Below the pieces are notes generated by a model. That model ran no database searches, had not been told where the DNA came from, and worked only from the letters and a program-made list of their open reading frames with translations. This document shows positions 8,383-16,070 of a stretch of 64,000 nt of DNA, one piece after another; within the stretch, counting starts at the first letter, position 1, and every line of letters begins with the position of its first letter. The DNA is taken from positions 248,001 through 312,000 of the forward strand of contig NZ_JARXYJ010000003.1 of NCBI RefSeq assembly GCF_029894425.1. Direction: 5' to 3'. The position numbers and the translations under genes were made by a program. This stretch comes from Streptomyces sp. SAI-127 (GTDB lineage Bacteria > Actinomycetota > Actinomycetes > Streptomycetales > Streptomycetaceae).

Positions 8383-8759
8383 CTAACCGCAAGCCTCCGC
8401 CATCAGCCGGTCGCGCAGGCGCGCACAGGTGCGGACGATCAACCGGGACACCTGCATCTGCCAGAGACTGAGCTGCGGGCCGATGCGGTTCTGCGTCATC
8501 GCGCAGAAGAACTGCGTGTAGCAGAAGAACCGCATACAGAGGATCCGCCGTTCGCGTTCGGGCAGGCCCGCAGCAGCGGGCGGAGCGCCTCACGGTTGAC
8601 GATCAGGCCGAAGCCGGGCTCCGTGCCACCGAGAGTGCCGGTCAGTGGACGGCTGTCCTCGGAGCGGCCGCGTACGGCGTCCAGGGCCTGCTCGGCGCTT
8701 GGTTCTGGGGTCCGTACGCGCACAGCGCGACGGGCCCGGCGTGTTTCTGTTCGCTTCAT
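8383..8759 (-). pseudogene. Remnant of SigB/F-type sigma factor (regions 3.2-4)
   Basis: From 8759 the frame gives 'LDAVRGR', then 'LTGTLGGTEPGFGLIV' and 'REALRPLLRA', matching the sequence before region 4 of SigB/F/G sigma factors. A frameshift near 8565 is needed to continue as 'LPERERRILCMRFF', then an unusual insertion before 'MTQNRIG' and the recognition helix 'LWQMQVSRLIVRT'. The insertion repeats a TTCTTCTGC sequence, so it looks like a short tandem duplication. The N-terminal two thirds are missing. The ATG at 8759 overlaps the stop of the gene upstream by 4 bases, so a chimeric peptide could still be made. Confidence 0.68.
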
Positions 8760-9067
8760 GCGGGGTGGCGCAGCCAGCGCTGCAGGGTGGTGTTGATGCT
8801 GGAGGGTAGGGCGCTGAGTTGGTCGATGGCGTCGCGGTCCTCGGGGAGCGGCGGGATGCCGGCGGCGGTCAGTGCGGCGTGCAGGGCCAGGCGGCGCTGG
8901 TCGCGGGGGTCGATGAGAATGCTGAGGCGCTCGGAGGGGTTGGGCGGCGGCAGCAGGTAGTCCATGTCCTGCCCGGCTGCGCCTGCAGGCCAGGCGGTCT
9001 GCGCCGGGTCGGCGGCGTAGGGGTCGACGAAGGTCTGCGGTGTGGGGTGTTCAAGGGCGATGGTCAC
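8756..9067 (-). CDS. Conserved-looking small acidic protein, function unknown
   Basis: The predicted 103-residue protein has a Pro/Ala-rich N-terminal half, a central 'MDYLLPPPNPSERLSIL' segment and a helical end with 'RRLALHAALTAAGIPPLP'. I do not recognise a domain. The GTG at 9067 was chosen because CAGGAGGAG lies 7 bases upstream; the frame extends further but the upstream residues look non-coding. It overlaps the sigma remnant by 4 bases. The ordered codon use suggests a real gene. Confidence 0.55.
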   Translation of the reverse strand: MTIALEHPTPQTFVDPYAADPAQTAWPAGAAGQDMDYLLPPPNPSERLSILIDPRDQRRLALHAALTAAGIPPLPEDRDAIDQLSALPSSINTTLQRWLRHPA

Positions 9068-9394
9068 GTTGGTCTCCTCCTGTAGCGGGTGGATGTGCAA
9101 GGGGAGAGTCGTACACGGCCACGTGCGGTTGCGGTTGCCGGGCGATGTCATGCCGATGGCGTCATCGGCGGCTCATCGTCTTTTTCGACCAACGCAGGCA
9201 GGCCGGACGCGGGTGAACAGCCGCTGGTAGGCACCGCCACCAGGGGAGAGTTCGAGCGCTGTTACGCACTTTCGGGTGACGGTCCGCGCAGCTGCTGGAG
9301 TGGCGCGTCCTGGCGATCGCGGCGAAGCGGCCAAGACCCGTACGGGGGCGTCTGCATGGCAGGGCGTCAACTTCGTGCGTACGGACGACCAATA
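9068..9394. other. Gap without a supported gene
   Basis: This interval lies between the small acidic protein and the IS701 remnant. The minus-strand frames continuing from the transposase remnant lose the family pattern after about 9395, so the region may be decayed transposon DNA. No RNA gene, operator or hairpin is evident. Confidence 0.35.
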
Positions 9395-9714
9395 TGGCGT
9401 CCTGGGCCGCCGAGGTGCTCGACGACGTATCCGCGCAGGTCTTCGCGGACTGCCTCGGCGTCCCACTTAGCCCGGGCCAGCAGGTGCTGCAGGCCGTCCG
9501 GTGTGGCGTGTCAGGCATGCTCGGCGATCGTCCAGCAATTCTTCCGTGACAGGTCCGACAACAGTCCCAGAACGAGGGACCGTGCGCGACGTCGCGGTTC
9601 GAGCCGCGCGAAGCGGCCCGCGATCCGGCCCATCAAGGCATCGAACAGGTCCCGCCAGCGAGCGGGGTCTACGCTATGGCCTGCAGCCACCGCTTGATCT
9701 TCGTTCGCCCACAC
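9395..9714 (-). pseudogene. IS701-family transposase N-terminal remnant
   Basis: From 9714 the frame reads through an IS701-type N-terminus: 'RIAGRFARLEPRRRARSLV', 'GLLSDLSRKNCWTIAEHA', then a stop, then in the same frame 'TPDGLQHLLARAKWDAEAV' and 'EDLRGYVVEHLG'. This is the conserved helical start of IS701 (DDE) transposases. The DDE catalytic core is absent, so the gene is dead. One stop codon interrupts the remnant near 9512. Confidence 0.75.
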
Positions 9715-9846
9715 AACACGCCATGATCACCGGTGGCCGCACCTGCGCCCACACCGCCCCTGAGCTGTTAGATCGCAGCCTTCGGCGGGGATACATAGGA
9801 TAAGTGCGGTGGTCAATCCGGCGCCTTCGGCCGGAGGAGGTTCGTG

Positions 9847-10305
9847 ATGACGCACGATGGCGGGCTGAGGCTGCACATGCAACGTGTCCTCCGCGCACCG
9901 CGTCCGGTCGTATTCCGAGCGTTGACCGAACCGCAGGAATTGGCCAAGTGGTGGGGTCCCGACGGGTTCACCACTCCGGGTGTGGCAAGCGACCTTCGGC
10001 CAGGAGGCGGTTACCGGATCGCGATGCAGCCTCCGGAAGGCGAGCGGTTCTACCTGGTCGGGGAATTCCTTGTGGTCGACCCTCCGGAACGCCTGTCCTA
10101 CACCTTCCGGTGGGAGGATCCCGATCCCGAGGATAGGGAGACGGTGGTGACGCTGTCCCTTCGCGATATCGGCGGCACCTCGGCCGAACTGGTCTTCACC
10201 CAGGGCGACTTCGCCACTGAGCGGCGCCAAGCTCTGCACGAGGAAGGCTGGACTCAGAGCCTCAACAAGCTGGAGGAGCTGATGTCGTCGGTTGCTTCGA
10301 CCTGA
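9847..10305 (+). CDS. SRPBCC / AHSA1-type protein
   Basis: The 152-residue product has the AHSA1/START-like pattern: 'QRVLRAPRPVVFRALTEP', 'LAKWWGPDGFTTP', a beta-sheet with 'GEFLVVDPPERLSYTFRWE', and a C-terminal helix starting 'EEGWTQSLNKLEEL'. Such proteins have a hydrophobic ligand pocket; many act in stress or as partners of ArsR regulators. The ATG at 9847 has GGAGGAGG ending 6 bases upstream; the GTG three bases earlier is less well placed. No ArsR gene is adjacent. Confidence 0.85.
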   Translation: MTHDGGLRLHMQRVLRAPRPVVFRALTEPQELAKWWGPDGFTTPGVASDLRPGGGYRIAMQPPEGERFYLVGEFLVVDPPERLSYTFRWEDPDPEDRETVVTLSLRDIGGTSAELVFTQGDFATERRQALHEEGWTQSLNKLEELMSSVAST

Positions 10306-10362
10306 GATCTTCGCCGGGTGGGAGGGGCCCTTGCCGCTGGCCATACCTGCCTTCACACCGCC

Positions 10363-10436
10363 CCTGACCAGCGAGATTGCGATCTACGGCTGGAGTACTA
10401 ATACTCCAGCCGTAGATCGCAATCTCGCTGGTCAGG
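10363..10436. repeat. 35-bp perfect inverted repeat with 4-base loop
   Basis: The arms 10363-10397 and 10402-10436 are exact reverse complements (each 35 bases, starting CCTGACCAGC), separated by CTAA. It lies 57 bases after the SRPBCC stop. The stem is much longer than a typical Rho-independent terminator and has no T tract, though it could still stop transcription from both sides. It could also be a recombined element end; see findings. Confidence 0.85.
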
Positions 10437-10547
10437 AGGGCCGGGGAGACGGCTGGTCAGTGTCGATCATCTGGATGAGACCGCCACGCCATCAGGAACG
10501 TCCGTTCCTTCTCCGCCTACTCGAATCCACCGAGACGGAGGGCGTCT

Positions 10548-10629
10548 GACGCTCGGAGGGGGGCTTGTTGGTGTGTGGGGTGGTCGCTGGCCTGGTGTGT
10601 TGTTGGTTCGCTGACGGGCTGGGTGGAGT
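10548..10629 (+). repeat. G/T-rich dispersed repeat, copy 1
   Basis: This 82-base segment matches 61230-61310 in the same orientation with a few substitutions. The identical core of about 24 bases starts at GCTGGCCTGGTG. The plus strand is nearly free of A and poor in C. It lies directly before a broken tRNA-like sequence here, and before an IS630 remnant at the other copy. Confidence 0.8.
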
Positions 10630-10649
10630 CTCAATGACCGACTCAAGCC

Positions 10650-10713
10650 GCTGACGATCTCGAACACCCCTGTGGCGGCAATGTCACCGTGGGTTCAAAT
10701 CCCATACCGACCG
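10650..10713 (+). pseudogene. 3' part of a class II tRNA (serine-like)
   Basis: The T arm is intact (stem GTGGG/CCCAT with loop TTCAAAT at 10694-10700), followed by the 3' acceptor strand ACCGACC and a G discriminator. Before it is a variable arm (GTGGC/GTCAC) of the type found in Ser and Leu tRNAs. A possible anticodon loop CTCGAA lies near 10659, but the anticodon stem does not pair and no D arm or 5' acceptor strand is visible in the 100 bases upstream. It may be an att-site remnant left by an integrative element, or a deleted tRNA gene. Confidence 0.6.
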
Positions 10714-10729
10714 CGCGATGAGCAGTAGG

Positions 10730-10767
10730 AACGGCCCTTGACCTGGGTTTTCCGGGCAGGGGTCGTT
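10730..10767 (+). terminator. Hairpin after tRNA-like remnant
   Basis: The arms at 10730-10746 and 10752-10767 pair with a few wobble positions around a GTTTT loop. Its place 17 bases after the tRNA end fits the native tRNA terminator. Confidence 0.5.
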
Positions 10768-10914
10768 CGCATGTCCGTGCGCCGTGGCTGCCCGGTGTTT
10801 CCCGCAGGTCCTCGTCCATGCGGGCACGCAAAGGGCACGCCGCTGGGATTTGGGCTGCGCCATCGGACCTCGAGTCATATGTTGGGAGTGTGCTGAGGAC
10901 GTGGGGGAGGCGGC

Positions 10915-11310
10915 GTGAAGGTTCCTACGGCGTTGATCGGTGCTCGGGTGGACAGCACGGCGTTTGACCTGCAGGTTACGCTGAGTCTCGGTGCCTTGGA
11001 CCCGGACGAGGGGTACCGGCTGGGTGCCGAGTTGGTATTGGATACGCCGTTTCTGTTCCGGGACGCTGCTGGCGAGTGGCACGAGCTGGACCCCGGCACA
11101 GGTGTGAGTCTCGCCCCCGTTCTAGCGCTCTTCGGGCAGTCAGTGGTTGCGGTCGATGTCCGCGACCGCGGTGTGTTGGTCATCGACTTTCAAGACGGTG
11201 CAGGGCTGTGGGTGGGCCCAGACCCGCAGTTCGTGTCCTGGCGTCTGATCGGGCACGGAATCGAGCCGATCATGGTCGGGCCTGGGGGCGAGGAAAACTG
11301 GGAACGCTGA
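10915..11310 (+). CDS. DUF6188-like protein
   Basis: This 131-residue protein is an all-beta type sequence with alternating hydrophobic residues: 'LIGARVDSTAFDLQVTLSL', 'ELVLDTPFLF' and 'VVAVDVRDRGVLVIDFQDG'. It resembles DUF6188, small actinobacterial proteins sometimes found as immunity-like orphans. The GTG at 10915 is preceded by GGGGGAGG 5 bases upstream. It follows the tRNA remnant and terminator and precedes an IS110 fragment on the other strand; no toxin partner is visible. Confidence 0.65.
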   Translation: MKVPTALIGARVDSTAFDLQVTLSLGALDPDEGYRLGAELVLDTPFLFRDAAGEWHELDPGTGVSLAPVLALFGQSVVAVDVRDRGVLVIDFQDGAGLWVGPDPQFVSWRLIGHGIEPIMVGPGGEENWER

Positions 11311-11362
11311 CCACCACGAAGCGCGGGTTACCGACGCGGTCGGCGGAGTCTTGTTGGCCGAG

Positions 11363-11770
11363 TCAGGCCGGGGCGGCGGTGGCGGGTGGGGTTGTGGTGA
11401 AGGGGCGGTTGTCTCGGAGTAGGGCCCAAAGGGCGTCGACGCGTCGGCGGGCGAGGGCGATCACGGCTGGGATGTGCTTGCAGCCTTCGCTTCGCTTCTT
11501 GAGGTAGTAGGTGCGGTTGGGGCCGTCGCGGATGATGCTGGTCTGGGCGGAGAGGTAGAAGACTCGGCGGAGGCGTCGGCTGTAGCGCTTGGGCCGGTGC
11601 AGGTTGCCGGTGCGGCGTCCGGAGTCGCGTGGAACAGGTACCAGTCCACCGGCTGAGGCCAGGTGGCCGGCGTCCGGATAAGAGGCCAGGTCGCCCGCGG
11701 CGACGACGAACTCGGCTCCCAGGATCGGGCCCATGCCGGGCAGGGACTCGATAACGTCGGCCTGAGGGTG
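11363..11770 (-). pseudogene. IS110-family transposase, C-terminal remnant
   Basis: The minus strand encodes the transposase_20 half of IS110: 'VIESLPGMGPILGAEFV', then 'HLASAGGLVPVPRDSGRR' and 'YYLKKRSEGCKHIPAVIAL', where the conserved Ser of IS110 enzymes should lie; here the stretch reads 'RVFYLSAQTSI'. The N-terminal DEDD domain is missing and the sequence breaks at about 11770, beyond which the plus strand shows a caspase fragment. It is a different IS110 member from the intact one at 58-59 kb. Confidence 0.78.
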
Positions 11771-11839
11771 AGTGTGGCCGCGGCCGCTGCGGCCGGCTCT
11801 GCCGCCACGCCGCGACCGCCAGCACGAACGACGCCGCGC

Positions 11840-12500
11840 TCCACCCACGTTGTGGAGGATCCGGTTGCTGCGCATGCGGTGGTGTGGCGCGGTGCGGCAG
11901 GCGGCCGCCGAGGCCGGCGACACACTGATCGTCTACTTTGCCGGGCACGGACTGGTCGATGCCCAGGATCAGCTCGTTCTGGCTCTGCCGCATACCGAGT
12001 TCGGCCGTGTCGAGACCGGTCTGCCCTATGACTGGGTGCGCCAGGTGCTGCTGCACTCCCGGGCCGAGCGGCATGTGGTGATTTTGGACTGCTGTTACAG
12101 CGGCCTGGCTTTGGGGAGGATGAGCGCGGGGGCGGGGCTTGCCGACCAGGCGGCGGTGGAGGGCAGTTTCCTGCTGGCAGCCGCCGCCGAGACCCGTACT
12201 GCTTTGGCGCCGGTGGGGGAGACCAACACGGCTTTCACCGGTGCGCTGCTGGAGGCTCTGCGGCGGGGCATACCCGGTGGTCCCGCGCTGGTTGACCTCG
12301 GGGTGCTGTACCGGCATCTGCGCCTGACGATGGAGGCGCGCGGGCATCCTGTTCCGCAGGCGCGGGACCGCAACGGCGGTGCCCAGGTCGCGCTGGGGCG
12401 TAACCACGCGGATCTGCCTACGGCGCCCGTTGCTGCCGCGGCGGCGGGTGCGGATGCGGGGAGTGTCTCTGGCCGGATCCGCGCGCGATCCGTACCGTGA
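11840..12500 (+). pseudogene. Caspase-like (peptidase C14) domain, N-terminally truncated
   Basis: The frame carries the caspase-fold core with both catalytic sites: 'DTLIVYFAGHG' (His) and 'VVILDCCYSG' (Cys), then 'GSFLLAAAAETRTAL' and 'AFTGALLEALRRGIPGG'. The N-terminus is replaced at the junction with the IS110 remnant, and a frameshift near 11885 is needed to join 'HVVEDPVAAHAV' to the core. In actinobacteria such proteases are usually N-terminal modules of larger conflict-system proteins. The stop overlaps the start of the following HTH gene by 4 bases (GTGA). Confidence 0.7.
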
Positions 12501-12841
12501 CCGGGTTCTTCACCGCTCTCGCGGAGGTGCGGGTGGTCAGTGGACTGACTCATCGGGCGGTCAGTGAGCGTTCGGGTGGACGCATGGCGGCCGGCACCGT
12601 CGGCGCTCTGCTCAACCGCAGTACTCTTCCGGCGACTTGGGGTACCAAGGCCGTCTATCTTTCAGCGTGCGGTGTTCCCGGTGAACAGATCACGCAGTGG
12701 CAGACCGCCTGGCAGCACCTGCGCGCGCAGAACCTGTCGGCCAAGTCGGCGAGCCCGGAAGTCACCCGTGACGGCGGGCCTGGGAAGGCCAGAGCGTGGC
12801 AGCGCCCTTTGTCGGCCTTGCGCCGCAGGCGGGATCACTGA
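12497..12841 (+). CDS. Helix-turn-helix domain protein coupled to caspase fragment
   Basis: This 114-residue protein begins with an Xre-like HTH pattern: 'FFTALAEVRVVSGLTHRAV', 'RMAAGTVGALLNRSTLPA', and a helix ending 'VYLSACGVPGEQITQWQTAW'. A basic low-complexity tail follows. Similar N-terminal HTH modules occur in Streptomyces proteins that are encoded with conflict-type enzymes. Its GTG overlaps the caspase stop by 4 bases, so the pair was translationally coupled. The C-terminal tail overlaps a convergent frame by 7 bases, so the original end may be lost. Confidence 0.6.
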   Translation: MTGFFTALAEVRVVSGLTHRAVSERSGGRMAAGTVGALLNRSTLPATWGTKAVYLSACGVPGEQITQWQTAWQHLRAQNLSAKSASPEVTRDGGPGKARAWQRPLSALRRRRDH

Positions 12842-13095
12842 CGGGGGACCGCAGAGGCCGAGACACTGGACGGCTGACGGTGAGGCGTCTTGTCCGAGCT
12901 GTCGGAGCCGTCTGAGAACAGGGTGTTCCATGCGGCGATGAGCAGCACAGCGGCGCCCAGGATGAGCCCCAGGGATGGCTTCTTCCATCGGCTGACGTCG
13001 AGGATGGCTTCACGTAGTGCGCTGCCCGGTAATAGCCCTTGCGGGACTGCGCCTTCGTCTTTGCTCTCGCCACAGCTACACGCCCCCGTCCAGTG
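12835..13095 (-). other. Reading frame with one membrane helix, start not found
   Basis: The minus strand reads 'SALREAILDVSRWKKPS', then a membrane helix 'LGLILGAAVLLIAAW' and a Ser/Asp-rich tail ending at 12835. The helix boundaries (Lys pair before, polar tail after) look real, but upstream of about 13095 there is no credible start codon or ribosome site. It may be the C-terminal end of a lost membrane protein. Confidence 0.35.
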
Positions 13096-13206
13096 CGACT
13101 GCCTGCCAGGCAGAGTTTCGCAGCGATGGGGCCGTGTCGCTTCCTGAACACCAGTACGGCTGATTTCGCACTATTGCGGGAATGGGGCGAGATCTGAGTG
13201 GGGCGG

Positions 13207-13445
13207 TCAGCGCTTTGGTGCGGGGCGGCTGTGTGGCTCGGCGAGGTGGTCGAGGCGGATGGCGTCGAGTGATTTCTTGGTGATGCGTTCGGTGCCGTCG
13301 CAGATGGCGGTGATGGCTGCTTGGCGGATGAGTCGGGTGAGGGATCCGATGCGGCCGGCGGTGCGCTGGTGGAGGTCGAGGTTGTTTTCGATGTCGGTGA
13401 TGACGTCGCGGAAGGGTTGGTGTCGGCCGTGGCGGGCGGGGAGGG
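13207..13445 (-). pseudogene. TniB-type transposon ATPase, C-terminal remnant
   Basis: The frame ends with 'FRDVITDIENNLDLHQ', 'RTAGRIGSLTRLIRQAA' and 'TERITKKSLDAIRLDHLAE', the pattern of the last helical part of TniB/TnsC-like AAA ATP-binding proteins. The Walker A and B motifs are absent because the sequence breaks at about 13445. No TniA or TniQ partner is visible. This is transposon debris. Confidence 0.65.
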
Positions 13446-13574
13446 GGCCGCAGTGCGTGGCGCCCAGCCCGAGAAGCACCTCCTCAAGGGCGAGCAAAAC
13501 CGCCGACATCCTGAAAGGCGAACAGCCCGGCGTCCACAGCCCTACCAGCGGCAGTGCCCCAACGCCGGTCGACT

Positions 13575-14005
13575 GCCCTGGCAACTGTAGGTGATCAGAC
13601 TGTGGGCTACGTACGACCTCGCAAGGACGGCGGTGAAGTCCTGCGGCAGGCCGCAGAACACCTCGTGTCCGTTGTGCCGGACTCTCGAGAGATGCCCGTG
13701 CCGGGGCTGTGGCGCGGCCGTCACCCGGGCGCCCTCGCCGAGCGCGATGCCCTGTGGCCCGGGCAGACGCCGAGCACGGGGAGCGGTGACTCGGCGAGCA
13801 CAGCGGATGCGATTCCGAAGTCGCGCGGCTTGCCCGGATGCCCGGGCCCCGGCGACACCACGACATTGTCGAATTCCGCAAGGTCTGGAATCCCGCCCGG
13901 GGAGTCATTGCGGATCACAACAGGTTCCTCGCCGTTGACCTCGGCGATCAGCTGGAACAGGTTGTATGTGTACGAGTCGTAATTGTCGATGGGCAGGGTC
14001 TTCAC
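13575..14005 (-). pseudogene. PabA/TrpG-like glutamine amidotransferase, frameshifted and truncated
   Basis: From GTG 14005 (AAGGGAGGTGG site upstream) the frame gives 'IDNYDSYTYNLFQLIAEVNG', 'DNVVVSPGPGHPGKPRDFGI' and 'LPVLGVCPGH', the start of class I amidotransferases that feed aminodeoxychorismate, anthranilate or phenazine synthases; the catalytic Cys is kept. A one-base loss near 13770 shifts the frame; after it the sequence continues as 'QGIALGEGARVTAAPQPRHG' and 'HEVFCGLPQDFTAV'. The gene then breaks at about 13575. The chorismate-binding half expected in a fused PabAB is missing. Confidence 0.72.
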
Positions 14006-14034
14006 CCGCCCACCTCCCTTGGTTCGCTCCGGAC

Positions 14035-14614
14035 CTATGCGGTCCGTCTCTTGTGTCGTCCCCGGAATGCCTGGAGCGGCGGGTAAAGCCATTTCTTGAG
14101 GAAACGCTGGAGCCGCGGCATGAGAATCCAGGTGACGAGGGCTGTCACGCATAGGCACAACAGCAGTGTGCGGACGAGCGGTGAGGCCGCCGAGATAAGG
14201 AAGAATGATCAGATTGAACAGGAGGACCGGCGGAAACACCGCGCTCATGTTCACGAACCACAGTTTCCATTTCGCTGGCGGAGTGAGCGTCTTAGGCGTG
14301 GCGGGTCTGTGAGTCGAACCACGCCTTGGAACCTCGCACGCTCCTGCGCTCGGTCTGCCGGGCGAAGTCCGCGGCCCTGATGTCCCAATGGGCCCTGGCG
14401 GCGGAATCCTCCCAGGCCCGGGCCGTTCCCTCGCTGGCGAAGCGGTAGACGGCATGCCATTCCGCCTCTCGGTCGACAAGGACGCCACCCCCCCCATGAA
14501 GCCTGGCTGCTGAGCGCTCGCGTTCAGCATCGCCCACCCCCACGAATGGAAGTCGGGTTCGCGGCCCGACGTCACGTGATAGGCCACGGTGACGGTGACG
14601 GGATTACTGGTCAC
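14035..14614 (-). pseudogene. Antibiotic biosynthesis monooxygenase with membrane tail, three frameshifts
   Basis: The frames in order give 'VTVTVAYHVTSGREPDFHSW', then (after a shift in a G run near 14490) 'VLVDREAEWHAVYRF' and 'RGSKAWFDSQTR', then (second shift near 14290) 'TLTPPAKWKLWFVNM' and a membrane helix, then (third shift near 14185) 'LVRTLLLCLCVTALVTW' and a basic end. Together they match ABM-superfamily proteins that carry C-terminal membrane helices. ABM enzymes are cofactor-free or quinone-forming monooxygenases. It lies 29 bases before the amidotransferase gene on the same strand, so both were probably one operon. Confidence 0.68.
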
Positions 14615-14821
14615 GTGAACACGTACGCAGAGTCTTCACAGCGCGTTCAAATCCTCAACGAATTTTTTTCGATTGCCCGTATCGTGGCCATTTATCTATC
14701 TTTTGGTCGCCTTGACGTGGTCTGTTAAATCGTACTCAAGGTAACTCTCCTTGAATTCGGGAAAGTGCTTGCAGGCGGTCTTCAACGGCTGCACGATCGC
14801 TCTAACGACAGAAGGAGAATC

Positions 14822-15601
14822 ATGTCCAGGTACGACTGGGATATGCGGCATGAGGGAATCGACAAGGCTCGTTCGGTGATCGAGTCCGCGCGGAAAGAAG
14901 TGACCGCACACCCGATTTACCAGCGCATCGACAGCCGCGAGAACATGGCAACATTCATGACTCACCACGTCTTCGCTGTATGGGACTTCATGTCCTTGCT
15001 GAAGTCCCTGCAACGCGAACTGACCTGTGTCGACGTCCCCTGGGTACCGCGCGGCTCGGAGGTCAGCCGGCGGCTCATCAACGACATCGTGCTGGTCGAG
15101 GAGAGTGACGAGCTGAACGGCGGCTTCACCAGCCACTTCGAGCTCTACCGCGCCGGCATGACCGAGGCCGGCGCCGACACGACCCGGATCGACGCGTTCC
15201 TCGTGCTGCTGGCCGAGGGCCACGGCGTGCCGGCAGCATTGCGCGGCGCCCAAGTCCCCGCCCCGGCCTCCGAGTTCGTCAGCACCACCTTCGGCATCAT
15301 TGAGAAGGGTCCGCTGCACTGCCGCGCCGCCGCCTTCGCGTTCTCCCGCGAGGACCTGATCCCGGACATGTTCGACCAGGTGATCAAGAAGGAAGGCACG
15401 GAGCACTTCCCGCTGTTCTGCGACTACCTCGCCCGCCACATCGAGGTCGACGGTGAGGAGCACACCCCCATGGCCTTGCAGATGGTCGCAGACCTGTGCG
15501 GCACGGACGACAGGCGCTGGGAGGAAGCGGTGGAGACGGCGACCCAGGCACTGGAGGCGCGGTCGCTGTTGTGGGACGGCATTCTGGGGGCTATGGGGTA
15601 A
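14822..15601 (+). CDS. DUF3050 protein (heme-oxygenase-like fold)
   Basis: This 259-residue protein matches DUF3050: '[20 protein letters not shown]' near residue 40, '[12 protein letters not shown]', '[14 protein letters not shown]', and '[20 protein letters not shown]' near residue 200. The family is predicted to have a heme-oxygenase-like fold; the His and Glu residues in these motifs could bind metal, which is inference. The ATG has an AAGGAGA site 6 bases upstream. It is divergent from the frameshifted ABM/amidotransferase pair and may have belonged to the same biosynthetic set. Confidence 0.82.
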   Translation: MSRYDWDMRHEGIDKARSVIESARKEVTAHPIYQRIDSRENMATFMTHHVFAVWDFMSLLKSLQRELTCVDVPWVPRGSEVSRRLINDIVLVEESDELNGGFTSHFELYRAGMTEAGADTTRIDAFLVLLAEGHGVPAALRGAQVPAPASEFVSTTFGIIEKGPLHCRAAAFAFSREDLIPDMFDQVIKKEGTEHFPLFCDYLARHIEVDGEEHTPMALQMVADLCGTDDRRWEEAVETATQALEARSLLWDGILGAMG

Positions 15602-15689
15602 GACCTGTCCTGCTTGGTGAGAGGCTCCTTGAGCCGCACATGGTGCGGGTGCGTGGAGTTGGACTGTTCCGGAGGGTCTGTGGGAGATC

Positions 15690-16048
15690 GCCGGCTCCGA
15701 AGCCGTTGATCCCGCCGTCGAGGCTGCGGTCGCAGGTCGGCGGAACGCGGGACACGCCTGATGAGGCGCTCTTCGCGGCCATCGTCCAGGTACTGGCCGA
15801 CGGCTGCGCCGACTGCCCCTCTGCTCCGGCCTGTCGAAGCCGACCGCACACCGCCGGTTCCCGATCTGGTCGAGAGCCGGCCATGGCCGTCCGCACGCAG
15901 CCGTGCTGGGCCGGCTCAACCACGCAGACCTGATCGACGTCACCGGCTTCGTCCTCGATACCGCCCGTGTCAGCGCGAACTCACAGCCGCATCCCGTCGA
16001 CCGCGGCAACGGGGTTCCAGCATCCACGTCCTGTCGGACGTAAAGTGA
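15690..16048 (+). pseudogene. IS5-family transposase remnant
   Basis: Several frames join to an IS5-type N-terminal half: 'GGTRDTPDEALFAAIVQVLA', then 'RFPIWSRAGH', 'VLGRLNHADLIDVTGFVLDT', and finally 'RGSSIHVLSDVK' where intact members read PVDRGKxGSKIHVLSD. At least two frame changes are needed and the second half is missing. It is dead IS debris between the DUF3050 and MFS genes. Confidence 0.68.
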
Positions 16049-16070
16049 AGGGTCAAAGGTCTGAGACGCG

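Noticed and set aside
10363..10436. Integron attC site
   Set aside because: It is a perfect inverted repeat without the imperfect stem and conserved R boxes of attC, and no integron integrase or cassette is visible.
14696..16027. Long minus-strand frame across the DUF3050 gene
   Set aside because: No recognisable pattern and opposed by a well-conserved gene with a good ribosome site.
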